Of a DNA stretch of 64,000 nt, positions 11,872-24,841 are shown piece after piece. The notes under the pieces are model-generated. The model saw nothing but the letters and a program-made list of their open reading frames with translations, was not told the DNA's origin and did no database searches. This DNA is from Adiantum capillus-veneris. Lineage: Eukaryota > Streptophyta > Polypodiopsida > Polypodiales > Pteridaceae. Numbering within the stretch: position 1 is the stretch's first letter; every line of letters starts with the position of its first letter. Made by a program: the position numbers and the translations under genes. Location: NCBI GenBank assembly GCA_014529385.2, contig CM043962.1, positions 49,708,098-49,772,097 of the forward strand, in the 5' to 3' direction.

Positions 11872-13487
11872 ATGGATGAATGGCTAGCAGGATTTGCTAA
11901 TTGGATGACAGAAGAAGAAGATCTCCAAGCACAACTAGACGAACTCCGCATCTCCATCGAAGCTCGAGTGCCAGGCGTAACGGTAATCGATTTGCAGTGG
12001 GAGAGTCAACCAACACGCCAAACCCAGTGGATATACATAGGCCAAGTGCCAAGAAGAATAAGGAGAAGGTCGAAACCATGTCCGCAAGCTACAACCAACC
12101 CACAATAACAAAATGGAAGGAGCTCTACACAATAGAGAATCAACACTATTGTACTTTGAGAATCGGGTAACTCAAGTCACCGAGGTAATTATCACAGTCA
12201 GTTTTCAAGTCGCACCTGATACTGCAGCACAGATAACGGAATCATTGGCTCACACTCTCACTAGAGAAACTAGGGATCTACTGAGTTTGTTTCAGGAAAG
12301 AAAACCACCCTCTCCCACAAGCTTGGACAGTGACTAAGCACCTCTAAGCTTCACATGAATCAGTACAACCTACCTCAAGACAGATCACACATACCAACAC
12401 GTGTACGCTCAATCAAGGTAATACTGGATTTGAAGGCTCACTACCAGCACGTCATTGACACCATGCTGGGTGGGGAGCGATTTTTTGAGGTTCTGGAATC
12501 AGATCAACCATTTGTCCTACCTTTGGTACAAGGCAATGTACCGTTTGAAGTTTTAATCTATGTCCTAGTATAAGAGGGTATACATGCCTCCTTGTAAAGA
12601 AGAAAAAAACATTTGCAAGTTAAGCAGTGTGTCTTTCTAGCTCTATCTCAGTAATCATGGCAAGTGTAGCATTTCCAACATTTAAAGGAAAGAAGGGGGA
12701 GGATTTGGTAACAGACTTCCTAGATGACTTGGAAGTAGCATGTGTAGTGAGCAACAAAGATACGGATGAATCCCGGGTTAGAATCTTTAAGCATCTCATG
12801 AAGCTAGAAGCTAGATCATGGTACAATGCACTTCCACAAGCAACCAAGGATGACTGGGAACCCTTAAAAACCGCTTTTAAGAGGCGCTTTGGGGGAGGTA
12901 CCACTTCAGAAAAGTTGTGGGACAAGTTGAGAGACTTGAAGCAGGAGGTTCTTTTAGAATATGCCACCTATGAGTCCAAATTTGTGGATTTGTGGGAACG
13001 GTGGGTTGAGTCACTGGCAAGGGGGGAAGCTGCACCCGATTTCCTAAAAAAAGATCGGTTCACGCATGGCTTATGGCCGCTTCTCAAGGAGAAGGTGAAA
13101 GGTAGATTCCCGGATACGTACGAGTTAGCCGTTGAGATTGCTCGCCTTAAGGACAAGAAGCTGTGAATGAAAGCCAAAGAAACCGAGTCAACAGAAGCAG
13201 GAACATCGTGTCGACCAGCAACTACGACAACCACCATACCACCACCACCGGCTCTTGGGGTAAGAGATAACCAACAAGATATGTTGGCCCATATTACTCA
13301 CCAACTGCAGAATTTGTCTGTCCACTTAATACAGCAAGGGAGGAGTCAAGAAAGAGATCAAGACCCTGGAAGAGCACGACGACAAAACAGGGAGTATCAT
13401 TGCTACAACTGCGGAGAAGACGGTCACGGTATGCACTAGTGTCCCAAACCACGACAAAACTATAATAGAGGAGGTAGGAGGAACCAA
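11872..13487 (+). pseudogene. gag: gag of Tat-type element, broken
   Basis: Gag should form the particle that packages the element RNA. An N-terminal part begins at Met 11872, with frame changes before 12627. The Ty3-type capsid region is well preserved from 12657 to 13166, including the motif ARSWYNALP and a downstream KLWDKLRDLKQ. It runs into a TGA (13164-13166) and continues in the same frame to a zinc knuckle at 13401-13442 (CYNC..DGH, then Cys). A TAG (13437-13439) sits between the knuckle His and its last Cys, so neither stop can be a natural end. Both stops are one transition from a sense codon. Downstream the same frame becomes the protease region. Confidence 0.85.
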
Positions 13488-14702
13488 TTGTCACCCCCTA
13501 GAGAAAGAACACCCCCACCCCGAGCACCAACCCCACCAACACAAATTCTATGTCCACCCCAGACACCACTACAAGCATCCATTCCACCTCTTCCACCAGC
13601 CCCACCACCTGATCGGCCTGTAAACATCATAAGGCTAGAAGAGAAAGGAAAAGCCGTAGTAGTGGATCCACCCAGAGCAAAGGAGAGGGACAAGGGTAAG
13701 GAGAAGGTAACCTTTTTAGAACCACTTGAAGCCATGACTGTGAAAAGAGCTAGGAGGGAGAAAGCTACACAATCAGATGATGAGAGAAGCATGAGAGGAG
13801 AAACTAGCAAGAGGCCATCTAGGCCACGACGGAAATTGGGCATCACCGACTTCCAGCTAGCGGAAAGTTCTAAGCCCTATGATCTAACATTGGATGTGGC
13901 AGAGCAAGGATCGAAGATTTCATGGCCACAACTGCTACATCTTGTACCTAAAGTAAGGCGACAATGGTCTAAAATGGTAAGTACAAGACGCTCCAAAACA
14001 AAGGTAGCCGGAGCAATTTCGGGATGCAACATGGATGACATCCTTCCAATTGTCGACGTAAACATAAAAGGAAAGAGGGTTGGAAACACCTACATTGATG
14101 GAGTTGCACAAATCTGTGTAATGAGCGAAGCTATGATGCTTCGATTAGGGCTCAAGGTTGACAGGCCTTCTCCATGCAAGGCAAAGATGGCAAACAACGC
14201 AAAAGTAAAGTGTGTGGGTGTGGTAAGTGCCGTGAAAATCAAAGCTTTCAACACTGAGGTAGAGGTAGATGTTTTTGTAATGCCTACTAAGGGGGAGGGC
14301 TATCCACTAATTTTGGGAAGGCCATGGTTGATGGCCATGAAGGCAAAACACGACTGGGGTACTGGCCTTCTACGCATGACCGGTAAGAAAGGGGAGACAA
14401 TCTACTACGACATGAGGATTGGCAAGCAGAAGCAAATGAATCTGGAAACATCGGTAGATGAAACCACTAGCGAATCTTCCAGTTCTGAGGAGGAGACCAC
14501 ATCCACCGACGAAATTGACAGTTCCATTGATGTGATGGGTATCATTATGAAGGATCCACAAAGGGTAAGCACAACTGGTGATCCATCACCAAAAGGGCAA
14601 CCCAATGAAGAGGAGAGCAAATCACCTGGCCTAGGAGGAAGTAGGTTGAAGGGTATGTTGTCTACGGAATTAACACTTGAGGAGAAAGATAGTTTTTTGT
14701 AA
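13488..14702 (+). pseudogene. pro: Protease region of Tat-type polyprotein
   Basis: This 404-codon open stretch is in the same frame as gag. It starts with a Pro-rich linker and a Lys/Arg-rich segment. A retropepsin fold follows: the putative active-site strand around 14090 reads YIDGVAQICVM, and the C-terminal strand ILGRPWL lies near 14315. Related plant elements usually have an Asp-Gly-Gly type site, so this copy looks altered at its active site. An acidic Ser/Glu-rich tail leads to a TAA (14700-14702). The reading frame resumes immediately at 14703, so this stop is probably also a mutation. Confidence 0.75.
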
Positions 14703-15551
14703 ATGTTGATGGGATTTCCTAACCTGTTCATTGACAACTATGAAAGAATCAGAGGCATTACAGTAGTGGAACATCATATTAAGCTGAAGGAAGGGGTAAA
14801 ACCAGCTGTGCAAAAGCTAGGACGACTGGGGGTCATACAAGAAAAGGCACTCTTGGCCGAGAGCCCAGGTGGGCAATTAAATGTGGATAAATGTCACATT
14901 GGGGAGAGTAAAGTCATTCTACTAGGCCATGAAATTTCAGCAAAAGGTATCAACGCCGACCCAAGTAAGGTGTCCGCACTCATAGCCCTACCTTCACCAA
15001 CGACCGCACGTCAACTGGTCTCTTTTCTACAGAAGGTGAGGTACTTAAGTAGATTCATACATCTACTATCACAACTTGTTCTACCACTGCAACAACTCAC
15101 TCAAAGATCAACTTTCACTTGGGACGAGGAAAGCGAACATCACTACAACAAGGTAAAGGAGGTCTTAGCCACTCTGCCAACTATCTCACCACCTAAGTGG
15201 GATGAAAAATTCTATGTCACCTCAAGTGTTGGTGATGACTCATTGGGGGCTGTGCTACTCCAAAAGGATACGACGGCATCTTTCATGAGGCCAATCTACT
15301 TCTCTAGTCGAATGATGACAGCAGGAGAGAAAGGTTTCACCCATGTGGAACACTTAGTCCTAGCTCTTAGATTTGCAACTACAAAGTTTAGGTCATATTT
15401 GCTGCCTAAGCAATTTGTGATTCTAACCACGGATGAAATATTTCCCTATGTTGTACAACACATGGATGTGTCTACTAGAATTACTAAATGGCTAGTTCGT
15501 CTGCAAGAGTTTGACTACACGGTACAGGTAGAAGTTTGGGGGGACTCATGA
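14703..15551 (+). pseudogene. pol: Reverse transcriptase remnant with RNase H
   Basis: The protein begins with the entry to a Ty3 reverse transcriptase (around HHIKLKEGVKP). It then jumps from about 14835 to the connection region NVDKCHIG at about 14878. The palm core with the catalytic Y-x-D-D box is deleted. Thumb-like sequence (LLGHEISAKGI) and a Ty3 RNase H segment follow, the latter with GAVLLQ and EKGFTHVEHLVLALRFA. The copy cannot polymerise DNA. Frameshifts between about 15535 and 15600 separate it from the next domain. Confidence 0.85.
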
Positions 15552-15603
15552 CCTACCAAGTCTTTGAAAGGAAGGAGAAGTCCGATTACCTCCAGTACCA
15601 CCG

Positions 15604-16356
15604 ATGGTAGAAGGAGCATACTCTCTCTACTTTGATGGAGCCTACAAGCGAGCGTCCGACAAAGCAACTGCAGGCATAGTGGTTTTTGATGACAAAGGGA
15701 CAAAGGTATTTTCGTTGGGCCAATTGTTAGATTCACATTCTAACAATGAAGCTGAGTATGAAGCACTAACCAAGGGTCTACAATGGTGCGTCTCGCAAGG
15801 TGTACAACGCCTTAATGTATTTGGGGATGCTCTACTTCTGGTAAGGCAAGTAAATGGAGCATGGACATGCAAGAATCCTAGTTTAAGGACTCACTTAAGT
15901 GGTGTAAAAACCTTGTTGGGTAAGTTTGAAGAAGTTCAAATACACCATATCCCAAGGGCTCAAAACCAAGAAGCAGATGCCCTAGCAAGTGAAAGACTAC
16001 AGGAAGTGGTGGTTGGAGCAATAAAACTAAAGCTCCCTCTATTTCAAGGAAGTGATGCCTTGCCTGACATCATGCATTTTTTGAAAACAGGGGAATGCCC
16101 ATCAGATTTAACAAAGGGACAGAAGCAATGGCTGACGCGGAAGGCCACAAGGTATCGACTCATCAATGACGGTTTGTACTGTAAGGGTAAGGACCAAATA
16201 CTCAGGAAGGTCCCTCTCTCTCAGGAAATCACGGGAGTAATTGCTAGTTGTCACGACGGGGTTTGTGGTGGTCACTTTGCCCTAGACATAACAAGTAGGA
16301 AAATCTTGCAGGCAGGCTTCATATGGCCTAGCCTCAACCGTGATGTACACCACTAG
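15604..16356 (+). pseudogene. pol: Archaeal-type RNase H plus integrase zinc-binding start
   Basis: Residues 1-140 form a second RNase H unlike the retroviral one. It has LYFDGAYK at the first catalytic Asp, NNEAEYEAL at the Glu, FGDALLL at a later Asp and AQNQEADALA at the last. This extra domain marks the Tat lineage. After a linker comes the integrase N-terminus with the first His of the HHCC zinc finger (CHDGVCGGHF). TAG at 16354-16356 cuts between the second His and the two Cys (CKTC). Confidence 0.9.
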
Positions 16357-17397
16357 TGTAAAACGTGTAAGTTGTGTCAAAAGGCCGGCACTAGGTCACT
16401 TATGCCTGAACCACAGACACCTATTCTCTCATATGGCCCATTTGAAAAATGGGGTATCGATGCCATTGGGCCATTACCTAGGGCCAACTCATGAAAATTC
16501 TACATTATCATGGGGGTCGACTACATGACTAGATGGGCAGAGGCTACAGCCACCACTAGAATCACAGTGGTAGAGGTAGCTAAAGTTATCTACGAGCACA
16601 TATGTTGTAGGTTTGGCACACCTTTAGAGATCATCTCTGATAGAGGGCCAGGTTTCAGAGCAGACTTGGTAGGAGACTTAATGCAGAAATTGGGCATTAC
16701 AAGGAGGCACTCTTCACCATATTACCCTCAATGTAATGGCCTAGTTGAAAAGGTAAATGGAATGGTTTCTAAAATTATTACCAAGCAGGTAAACAATCAT
16801 CCTGGAGACTGGGATAAGTATCTACTACCATCTTTATGGGCCTACAGAACTTCATTTCGTACATCCTTGGGATTCACACCGTATCATCTAGTATTTGGTA
16901 AGGAAGCAATCTTGCCCATTGAAGTCCAACTACAAAGTCTCAGAGTAATGGCAAGCCAGCTTCAACAGCCCAACATGCATTTGAGAGATCACATCATCAA
17001 GTTGGAAAGACTGCAGCTGGACAGAGAAGAAGCAATAAATTATTATGCAGCACAAGCAAATCATAGACGGCTTAGCTTTAACGAGCATCTCCGGAAAAAA
17101 CAATTGAAGAAAGGAATGTTGGTGCTCCGCTACGACAATCGCTTTGACACGCGCAAGGATAAGAAACTCCTACTCCGATAGGAAGGTCCTTTCATCTTCA
17201 GGAAAAAGTATGCCAATGGAAGCTACCAGCTTATGGAGGCTGATGGAAAACTTCATAAAACCAGGGTAAATGGTTGGCGACTTAAACCTTATTTTCTTCG
17301 ATTTGACCAGGCTCCACCAATTGACATTCCAGATGAGGACACACCATCAGCCGCAACCTCCGACGATAATGATCAAATAGATGAGCTAGAGACATGA
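16357..17397 (+). pseudogene. int: Integrase catalytic core and C-terminus
   Basis: The frame continues from the RNase H/zinc-finger ORF after the TAG at 16354. The catalytic triad is visible: Asp in KWGIDAIGP (codon 16459), Asp in SDRGPGF and Glu in NGLVEKVNG. In-frame stops at TGA 16492-16494 and TAG 17179-17181 interrupt it. The C-terminal part (GPFIFRKKY...RVNGWRLKPYF) ends at a TGA just before the polypurine tract. I see no chromodomain, as expected for Tat elements. Confidence 0.88.
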
Positions 17398-17409
17398 ATG
17401 CCTCTAGCC

Positions 17410-17421
17410 AAAAGGGGAGGG
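17410..17421 (+). promoter_or_regulatory. Polypurine tract, Tat-type element
   Basis: AAAAGGGGAGGG lies four bases before the 3' LTR and is the expected primer for plus-strand DNA synthesis. Confidence 0.8.
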
Positions 17422-17425
17422 CTAA

Positions 17426-18738
17426 TGATGGGGGCTTTTCACAAGCCAAGCTCCCATACCCCTCTCCTCTCGTCCCCACCCCATGAAAAACCCCCTCGTA
17501 GGGAGGGAGTGATAAAAGGCATTGGAAAAAGTAAGAAAAAAATAAAGTATGATTATGTAAATATATAAGAAAGGTAAAATAGGCCACCTCATGCCTGCGG
17601 GGTAGCCCATCCCCACCTTGCCTCCTTTTTTCTTCACTGTTGCCCCACCGTGTGCCCCTTTTCCTCTCCTCCACTCAAAAGGTCAACCCCCTCTCTCTTT
17701 CCCTTGCCCTTTTTCCTTTCTCTCTCCCCTCAAGCTACCCCACCTCTCACCAATAATGCATTATAACTCACCAATAATGCACCCTAACTCACATGCAACT
17801 TACCCTATCTTCCAAAATAGTATACCCCACCCCCTCTTTCTCTCTCCTATCATATCCCATGACCCAAATACCCCCCTCTCTCTCTAAAGGGAGCCATGTC
17901 TCTTGTCTTGTAGCTAAATAACCTCCCCCACACTCACACACACTCAGTTTCACTAAAAAAAGTGCCCACAGACCCATCCCCACCCGGTGGTTACCTGATT
18001 TTTCTTATGTTCACACACTTCTGCACACAGATTCACCTTTGAACACACTCCCCTCTTGTAATTACTTTATTCTCCATGTCACCTCTCACTTTTTTTCATC
18101 CACCCATCTCTCTCTCTTAGTCTCTCTCTCATGAGACTGCTGTTCTAGCACATATACACACAGCTAGACAAGTGGGGCCCACAGTCACATGGCCTATGTA
18201 GATAATGATTTCTTCATTTCTAAATTCTAGAATTTCTCCCCCCTCCTCCCCTATATAAAGAGAGGTCACCATCACACTAAATACACACACACCATCACCA
18301 AAGAGTACACTATGCACTGTGTGTGCCTAGTGCACACACACACACCCACACCATCACCATCACCATCACCGCAATCACCATGCTCGTCTTAAGCATGACC
18401 TCTACACCCTTGGGCTATGGAAGATGAAGGGAAACTAAATGAAGGATGATGGCCGTAACCCTCGTGCGAGTCTTCGGCATCAACTCCCACCTATCCGCCA
18501 TGTGCTCTACCACGCTCTCCCTTCTCATTCCCTACCCTATGCTCCCCATTTCATCGCCTTATTCTCTAAATAAAGCTTGAGGTTTTGTGAGTATGTTTTC
18601 TTGCAATGTTTTGCCCATGTGAGGTGTGCGGAATCGCCACCTAGTCTTGTGTTTGGAGTGAGTTTGTGTATGTGTGAAGGGTGTGCGGATTCGCCATCCT
18701 TTTGTGGTGCCTAATTACTAAGCCGCTATACCCCCCCG

Positions 18739-18773
<35 letters not shown>

Positions 18774-18982
18774 TGATCTCATTCCCTTTCCTCTTCATCA
18801 TTACTCCCAAGCATCCATCTCTCTTGGATGAAAACTTTGTTATGGTGGTGTGTTGTTTGCGTCCTAGCCGCTGAAGCTAGGTGGTGCCTCTGTTTGCTTT
18901 ACCATGACAGGCTCGAGGCGCTCCATTCGGTCCCCGGTGTTTTAGAGGCCGCCCGGGTTCAGGGTTTGCTTTGCTCCCGTCA
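17426..18982 (+). repeat. 3' LTR of Tat-type element
   Basis: This is a 1557-bp copy of 10217-11798 with the same TG and CA ends, TATA box and AATAAA. It has a shorter CT tract and an 8-bp deletion near 18050. GTGG follows at 18983-18986. Confidence 0.95.
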
Positions 18983-19038
18983 GTGGCGGCTGCAATGGTT
19001 GTGAGGATTCTTGGAAGTCAGAGGTTGAGCGATAGAAA

Positions 19039-20372
19039 GTGATGGAGACTTCACAACGTCAATCACATCCATATTTTACAAGGTTGGCAATGAGGCAAAG
19101 GTGTCGGGGCTGTAAGAAGATAATGACCAACATGAAGAGGGGCATGAAGGTGGTGAATAAAGTAGGATGCAGTCTGATAGTTCTGATCATGAGTCGGAGC
19201 CGAGAGCGGATGATTTTAAGGATATAGTGCATCATGGAGGGATATTTAATGACCCTGAGGATGGCAGGGAAGTAGTACCATGGTTGGTGGAAGGAGTTGT
19301 ATTGCAACAAGTAATTTTGGCTAGGAAAAGATTGGAGTTTGACCCTTGGGCATCAGAAGAGGTGCACCAACTCAACACTTAACCTCATCATCATCATCCT
19401 CATTAGGGCATTTATCTCCAAATACGCTAAGGAATATGGCGACAGTGGCTAGAGCGGATTTACACGTCAAACTTGGAACCTATTCTAGGAATTCTAAGCA
19501 AGATCGTGATTTCCATGTAGCTCAATTTGAGACAAAGTGGCAGGCCAGAGGATTTGATGGAGTATATGATGCGCAAGCCAAGATGCGGCAATTCCAAGTG
19601 ACACTTGAGGGAAAAGCCATGCAGTGGTTGAGTAATTTAATGTGGGCCATTTTGCGGATTATGTAGCATTAAGAAATGCATTTTTGAACAGGTTTCGAAA
19701 AGAAAAGACTCTGAGATGATGTGCTAACTAAGATCAAGGATATCAAGCAGAAAAGGATGTTTGTAGAGGATTATACTCAAAAATTTAACAAGCATTTGAA
19801 CAGGCTTACAATTGCAGAAAGGCCTATGGATAAAATCTTGGCAGGATACTATATGAAGGGCCTAAGGAAGGAATTGCAGAATGCAATAGTAGGTGTGGAT
19901 GTCGGGGCTAGTTTGAATGCTTTGGTGGAAACTACAACAAGAGAAGAAAAGAGGTTCGGAGTGTCAAATACAAGGAAGAGTTCTAAGAAGAAGAAGAAGA
20001 AAAGGAAGGGAAAGAAGAAGAAGAGGTGTGTAGATGATAGTAGTGATGACGATTTAGATTCCGATTCAAAAACCGATTCAACTTTTGATTCAAAAGTAAG
20101 TAGTAATTCAGAAACAGATTCAGATTCAGATTTTGGTTCAGATAAGGAGGACAAGAAGAAGAAGCACAAGAAGAAATCTAAAGAGAAGTCAAAGGGAGAA
20201 TCGGTGGAGAAGCTGGTGGAGAAGAAGTTGAAGAAAATAGAGGTCAAGCATGAGGCACCTACTAAGAAGGATCATTGTGATATTTGTGACAAGGATGGTC
20301 ATTTAGAAACTAGTTGTTGGTATAATCAAAACTTCAGGGAACCAATCCTAGAAAGGGTTCAACAAAAGATTT
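19039..20372 (+). pseudogene. gag: gag remnant of a second, older Ty3 element
   Basis: A capsid-like region at 19346-19666 (with FHVAQFETKWQARGFDGV and GKAMQWLSNL) continues in another frame at 19721-20372 (FVEDYTQKFNKHLNRLT). A very Lys-rich and then Ser/Asp-rich linker follows. The zinc knuckle CDICDKDGHLETSC at about 20275 completes a Gag. Sequence beyond 20372 reads on as a Gln/Asn/Trp-rich stretch with many TAG and TGA codons where CAG or TGG would fit. It is unrelated in sequence to the Tat gag and more decayed, so it was probably the substrate of the Tat insertion. Confidence 0.75.
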
Positions 20373-21555
20373 AGATCTAGCACAAGCAAGCGGAGTTTCT
20401 GGAGGCTGCAGGACAACCAAAGATTTTAACAATCCGGCTTGGCAGAATCAGCAATAGCAATTTAGCAATAAAGCTTGGCAAAATCGACAACAACAAATTT
20501 CTGGATGGAGACCACCTTTTAATCAAAATACGCCATTTAGAGGGAATTTTAATCAAGGATTCTGACCAAGATTTGGCGGTTTTCAGAGTGCTTAACCATG
20601 GGGTGATAATTGGAATCAGCACCAATGTTGGCAACAACAATAGGGGTGGCAACAACCACCACGGAATTGGAATCATCCAAATTGGAATCAGCAAGGATGG
20701 AGTCCACAAGGTTGGAATCAGCAAAAACCAACTGCACAATTACCACAATTACATGCACCACCTGTACAGCAGGGTGAGGTAAAGGAAGCACCTCAAAGCT
20801 ATTTTGATTGATGTTGAAATTCCAGAGGATCAGGGGACAAATCACGTTTCAGCAGATTGTTTGGTAGAATGTGACTGTTCACAATGTAAGTTGAAAGAGC
20901 CAAGGATATTTCCAGTCACGCGCTCTAAAGCAAAGTTAAAACCACCTTTGGATTGGGAAGAGTAGAAAGAAGTGAGGGATGAAGCGGCTGAGGAAGTTGG
21001 AAAGTCAGGGGAAGATGGCATGGGTTCTTGGCGGAAGCAAAAGCAGTTGAAAAATATTGAAAGCACCGAATTGACAGTTGGAGCACTGTTTGAGGAATTA
21101 TTGAATACTCCTATGTATTTTACATTAGATTAGTTTCTTTCATTAGTTCCAATTTTTAGGGATATATTTTATTCGGTCAAAAGGATGACAAATTTTTAGA
21201 AATTTAGAAGGCATTAAAAGAAAATGTGGGAAGTTATTAGATAAGTCCTAAGGATGTTGATTTCACTGTACCAATTGTTAAGCTTGAGTTTGGTGGGCAT
21301 ACATTTTCGGATGTTTTGTTGGATGGAGGATCTGGAGTGAATATTTTGTTCGAAGCTGAATTTTTGAAGATGGTAGATATGAAGTTGGAACCAACACCAT
21401 TCCAGGTGAGGATGGCAGATTAGCAAAGAGTGCAGCCAATTGGGACGCTCAAAAGAAAAAATCTTGAATTGCATGGACTGTCATTTCAAGCAAACTTTGT
21501 GGTTTTGAGGATGCAAAATGCAAATAATGCATATCCTTTGCTGTGCAATCAAGCT
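20373..21555 (+). pseudogene. pro: Gln/Asn-rich tail and protease remnant of the older Ty3 element
   Basis: After the Gag zinc knuckle, a degenerate stretch rich in Asn, Gln and Trp codons contains many stops. At about 21260-21420 a retropepsin segment is readable: PIVKLEFGGHTFSDVLLDGG, then SGVNILFEAEFLKM. The Asp-Gly-Gly is the expected active site. No reverse transcriptase or LTR follows, and the sequence changes character at about 21555. Confidence 0.65.
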
Positions 21556-21589
21556 TGAGCTCTTTTTTTATTTGTGCAGATTTAGATTC

Positions 21590-22600
21590 CTCTTGTACAC
21601 GCTTGTCTCCATATTACATTGTTCATAAAGGATATGGAAAGGTAGCATTCTTGCATGGACCTGCGCCTCCATCTTATTATAAGGAAGAGCAAAATCCATG
21701 TTCGTGTGATAGATGTTGAGGCATACATCGAAGGGGCCCACAATGTCAGTGTCATTTAGATGAGTCAAAATGGGATGTTCATGCTCATGCACCAATGCCA
21801 ACACACCAAGATTAGTCTATTACTAGATTTCTTTATTCATAACTCTATTGTTTTTTATTTTTATGCTTTGGTATGAAAATAATACAAATAACATTTCACA
21901 TGTAGGAACATGCTTTCCTAGATGATAATGAGGAAGCCACACACAATCAAGAGGGCCATAATTCTTGCACATGGCTTGGCCCAGCAATCAATAAATTTCC
22001 AATGCCTAATGGCTTTGAGAGCAAGTCGTCTCGCAATGTTGAGTTTCCTGCTCATCTATAATCTCCGATTTAGACGTACAAAAGGAGGCACTATTATGGA
22101 CAATGGGATGGACGATTTCTTTCTAGAGATGGAGAAGTTTTTTCCTATATATTGGGTGCGCATTATATGATAGCTCCTTTAAGTATCCTAGACAAAGGAT
22201 ATGATTTATTCATTGCATAAGATCTACAGGTTTCACAAAATCTAGACGTTCCCCTTATGTGCTTTTGGGGACCATCTATCAATGGGGTCCATGACATCAC
22301 CTGGTGCACTACATCCAAGGCATGAGCACTTATGGTTTGTGGCTCAATGCAACATTTCTTCTAGAGAGAGGCATTACTTACCATAAGGGCCGAAGATTTT
22401 ATATAGATGGTAGACCATATACACAAGGAAACATAGCAGGTCTAATTAATAATAGTCAAGAATGAAGCAAGAGCCAACTACCCATTCGTGGAAATGGCCA
22501 TAACCTAGGATATATGAGCGGAGATGCTCCAAAATGTATTCTTGTAAATGCAATTAAGGTCATTACATGTCAGTAATGAAAAATGTTAGTGAGCTATGGA
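21590..22600 (+). pseudogene. SET-domain methyltransferase-like gene remnant
   Basis: A Cys-rich segment (CSCDRC, then QCQCH, about 21680-21760) precedes an apparent intron ending CACATGTAG at 21905. SET-like pieces follow in shifting frames: DKGYDLFIA near 22193, NISSRERHY near 22350, DGRPYTQGNIAGLINNSQ near 22400, and a terminal MLVSYGF near 22590. The order matches the usual SET elements, namely an N-terminal Gly-x-Gly-like strand, the Asn-rich core and a final S-Y-G-F. At least four frameshifts and several stops kill it. The family is inferred from motif order, not from a full alignment. It may be a captured host gene fragment. Confidence 0.5.
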
Positions 22601-22608
22601 TTTTGTAG

Positions 22609-24110
<1,502 letters not shown>

Positions 24111-24154
24111 CATTAGGAAGGGAATGGGGTCTAAGGTGGCCTCTTTATTTGCCA
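24111..24154 (+). repeat. Left terminal inverted repeat
   Basis: It starts CATTAGGAAGGGAATGGGGT. It matches the reverse complement of 33727-33770 at 37 of 44 positions without gaps. A shared CCTAAAAG motif lies farther in on both sides. Confidence 0.7.
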
Positions 24155-24841
24155 TGGGATTAAAAAGGAGATTATGGAAGGGGCAAATGGGTGGATGCCA
24201 TGTGGACTGAAATGGTGGGTATGGCAGGGCCTAAAAGTAAGTGGTCAAACTTATACTCTTTTATAAACTACAAAGAGAAAATCTCTTATAAATTAAAAAA
24301 ATTGAACTTTTCTCTAAATAGTTGAGTAAAAACCAATCCTTTCTCTCTCTAATGGCTGCCAATTTCTCCCCCCTCTCTCCTAAAACGGGTCCTCCCTCTC
24401 TCTCTCTCTAATGTACCATCTCTCACTTCTCTTCACTTCACCTTGTTTCTCTTTCCTTCCTTTCAGTTTTCCCTCCCAAAAGCTTTGCAGTAGAAGTTTG
24501 AACCTCCTTTCGCTCCTCAAGATTACTGCATTCTTGAGGGCTGCATTCTCCTCAGACTGAAGTTTTCCATTACTCCATGGGCTTCACTAAACACCTCTAG
24601 CTAAAGTTGAAGTCTACAGCATATCCTTCTGCTACATCGTCCCTCTTTCTTTTCCTCAATAGGTTTCTTGCATTAAGCTCTATAGAGAGGATCTACTTCC
24701 CTCTCAAGCTTTGCAGCATTTCTTCCACATTAAGACAACAAGCAGGTGGAACAGTATAGCAGTAAGTGGAATCCTTCACCATTGTGTACCATCAAGATTC
24801 CTGCTCTTTATACAACTGAGAAAATGGATGTGAAATGTCTA

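Larger units (their letters stand above)
10217..18982 (+). mobile_element. Ty3 (Tat-type) LTR retrotransposon, complete but coding-dead
   Basis: Two long LTRs flank an internal region with gag, protease, a residual reverse transcriptase with RNase H, a second archaeal-type RNase H and an integrase, in that order. The second RNase H before the integrase is the hallmark of the plant Tat lineage. A primer-binding-like site follows the 5' LTR and a polypurine tract precedes the 3' LTR. GTGG occurs directly outside both ends (10213-10216 and 18983-18986). The element is broken by at least six in-frame stops, several frameshifts and a deletion of the reverse transcriptase core, so it could move only with help. 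It sits in front of an older Ty3 gag remnant. Confidence 0.95.

Noticed and set aside
13460-13846. Minus-strand ORF of 128 codons opposite the protease region
   Set aside because: It is the complement of the Pro-rich linker of the polyprotein. Coding similarity is on the plus strand only.
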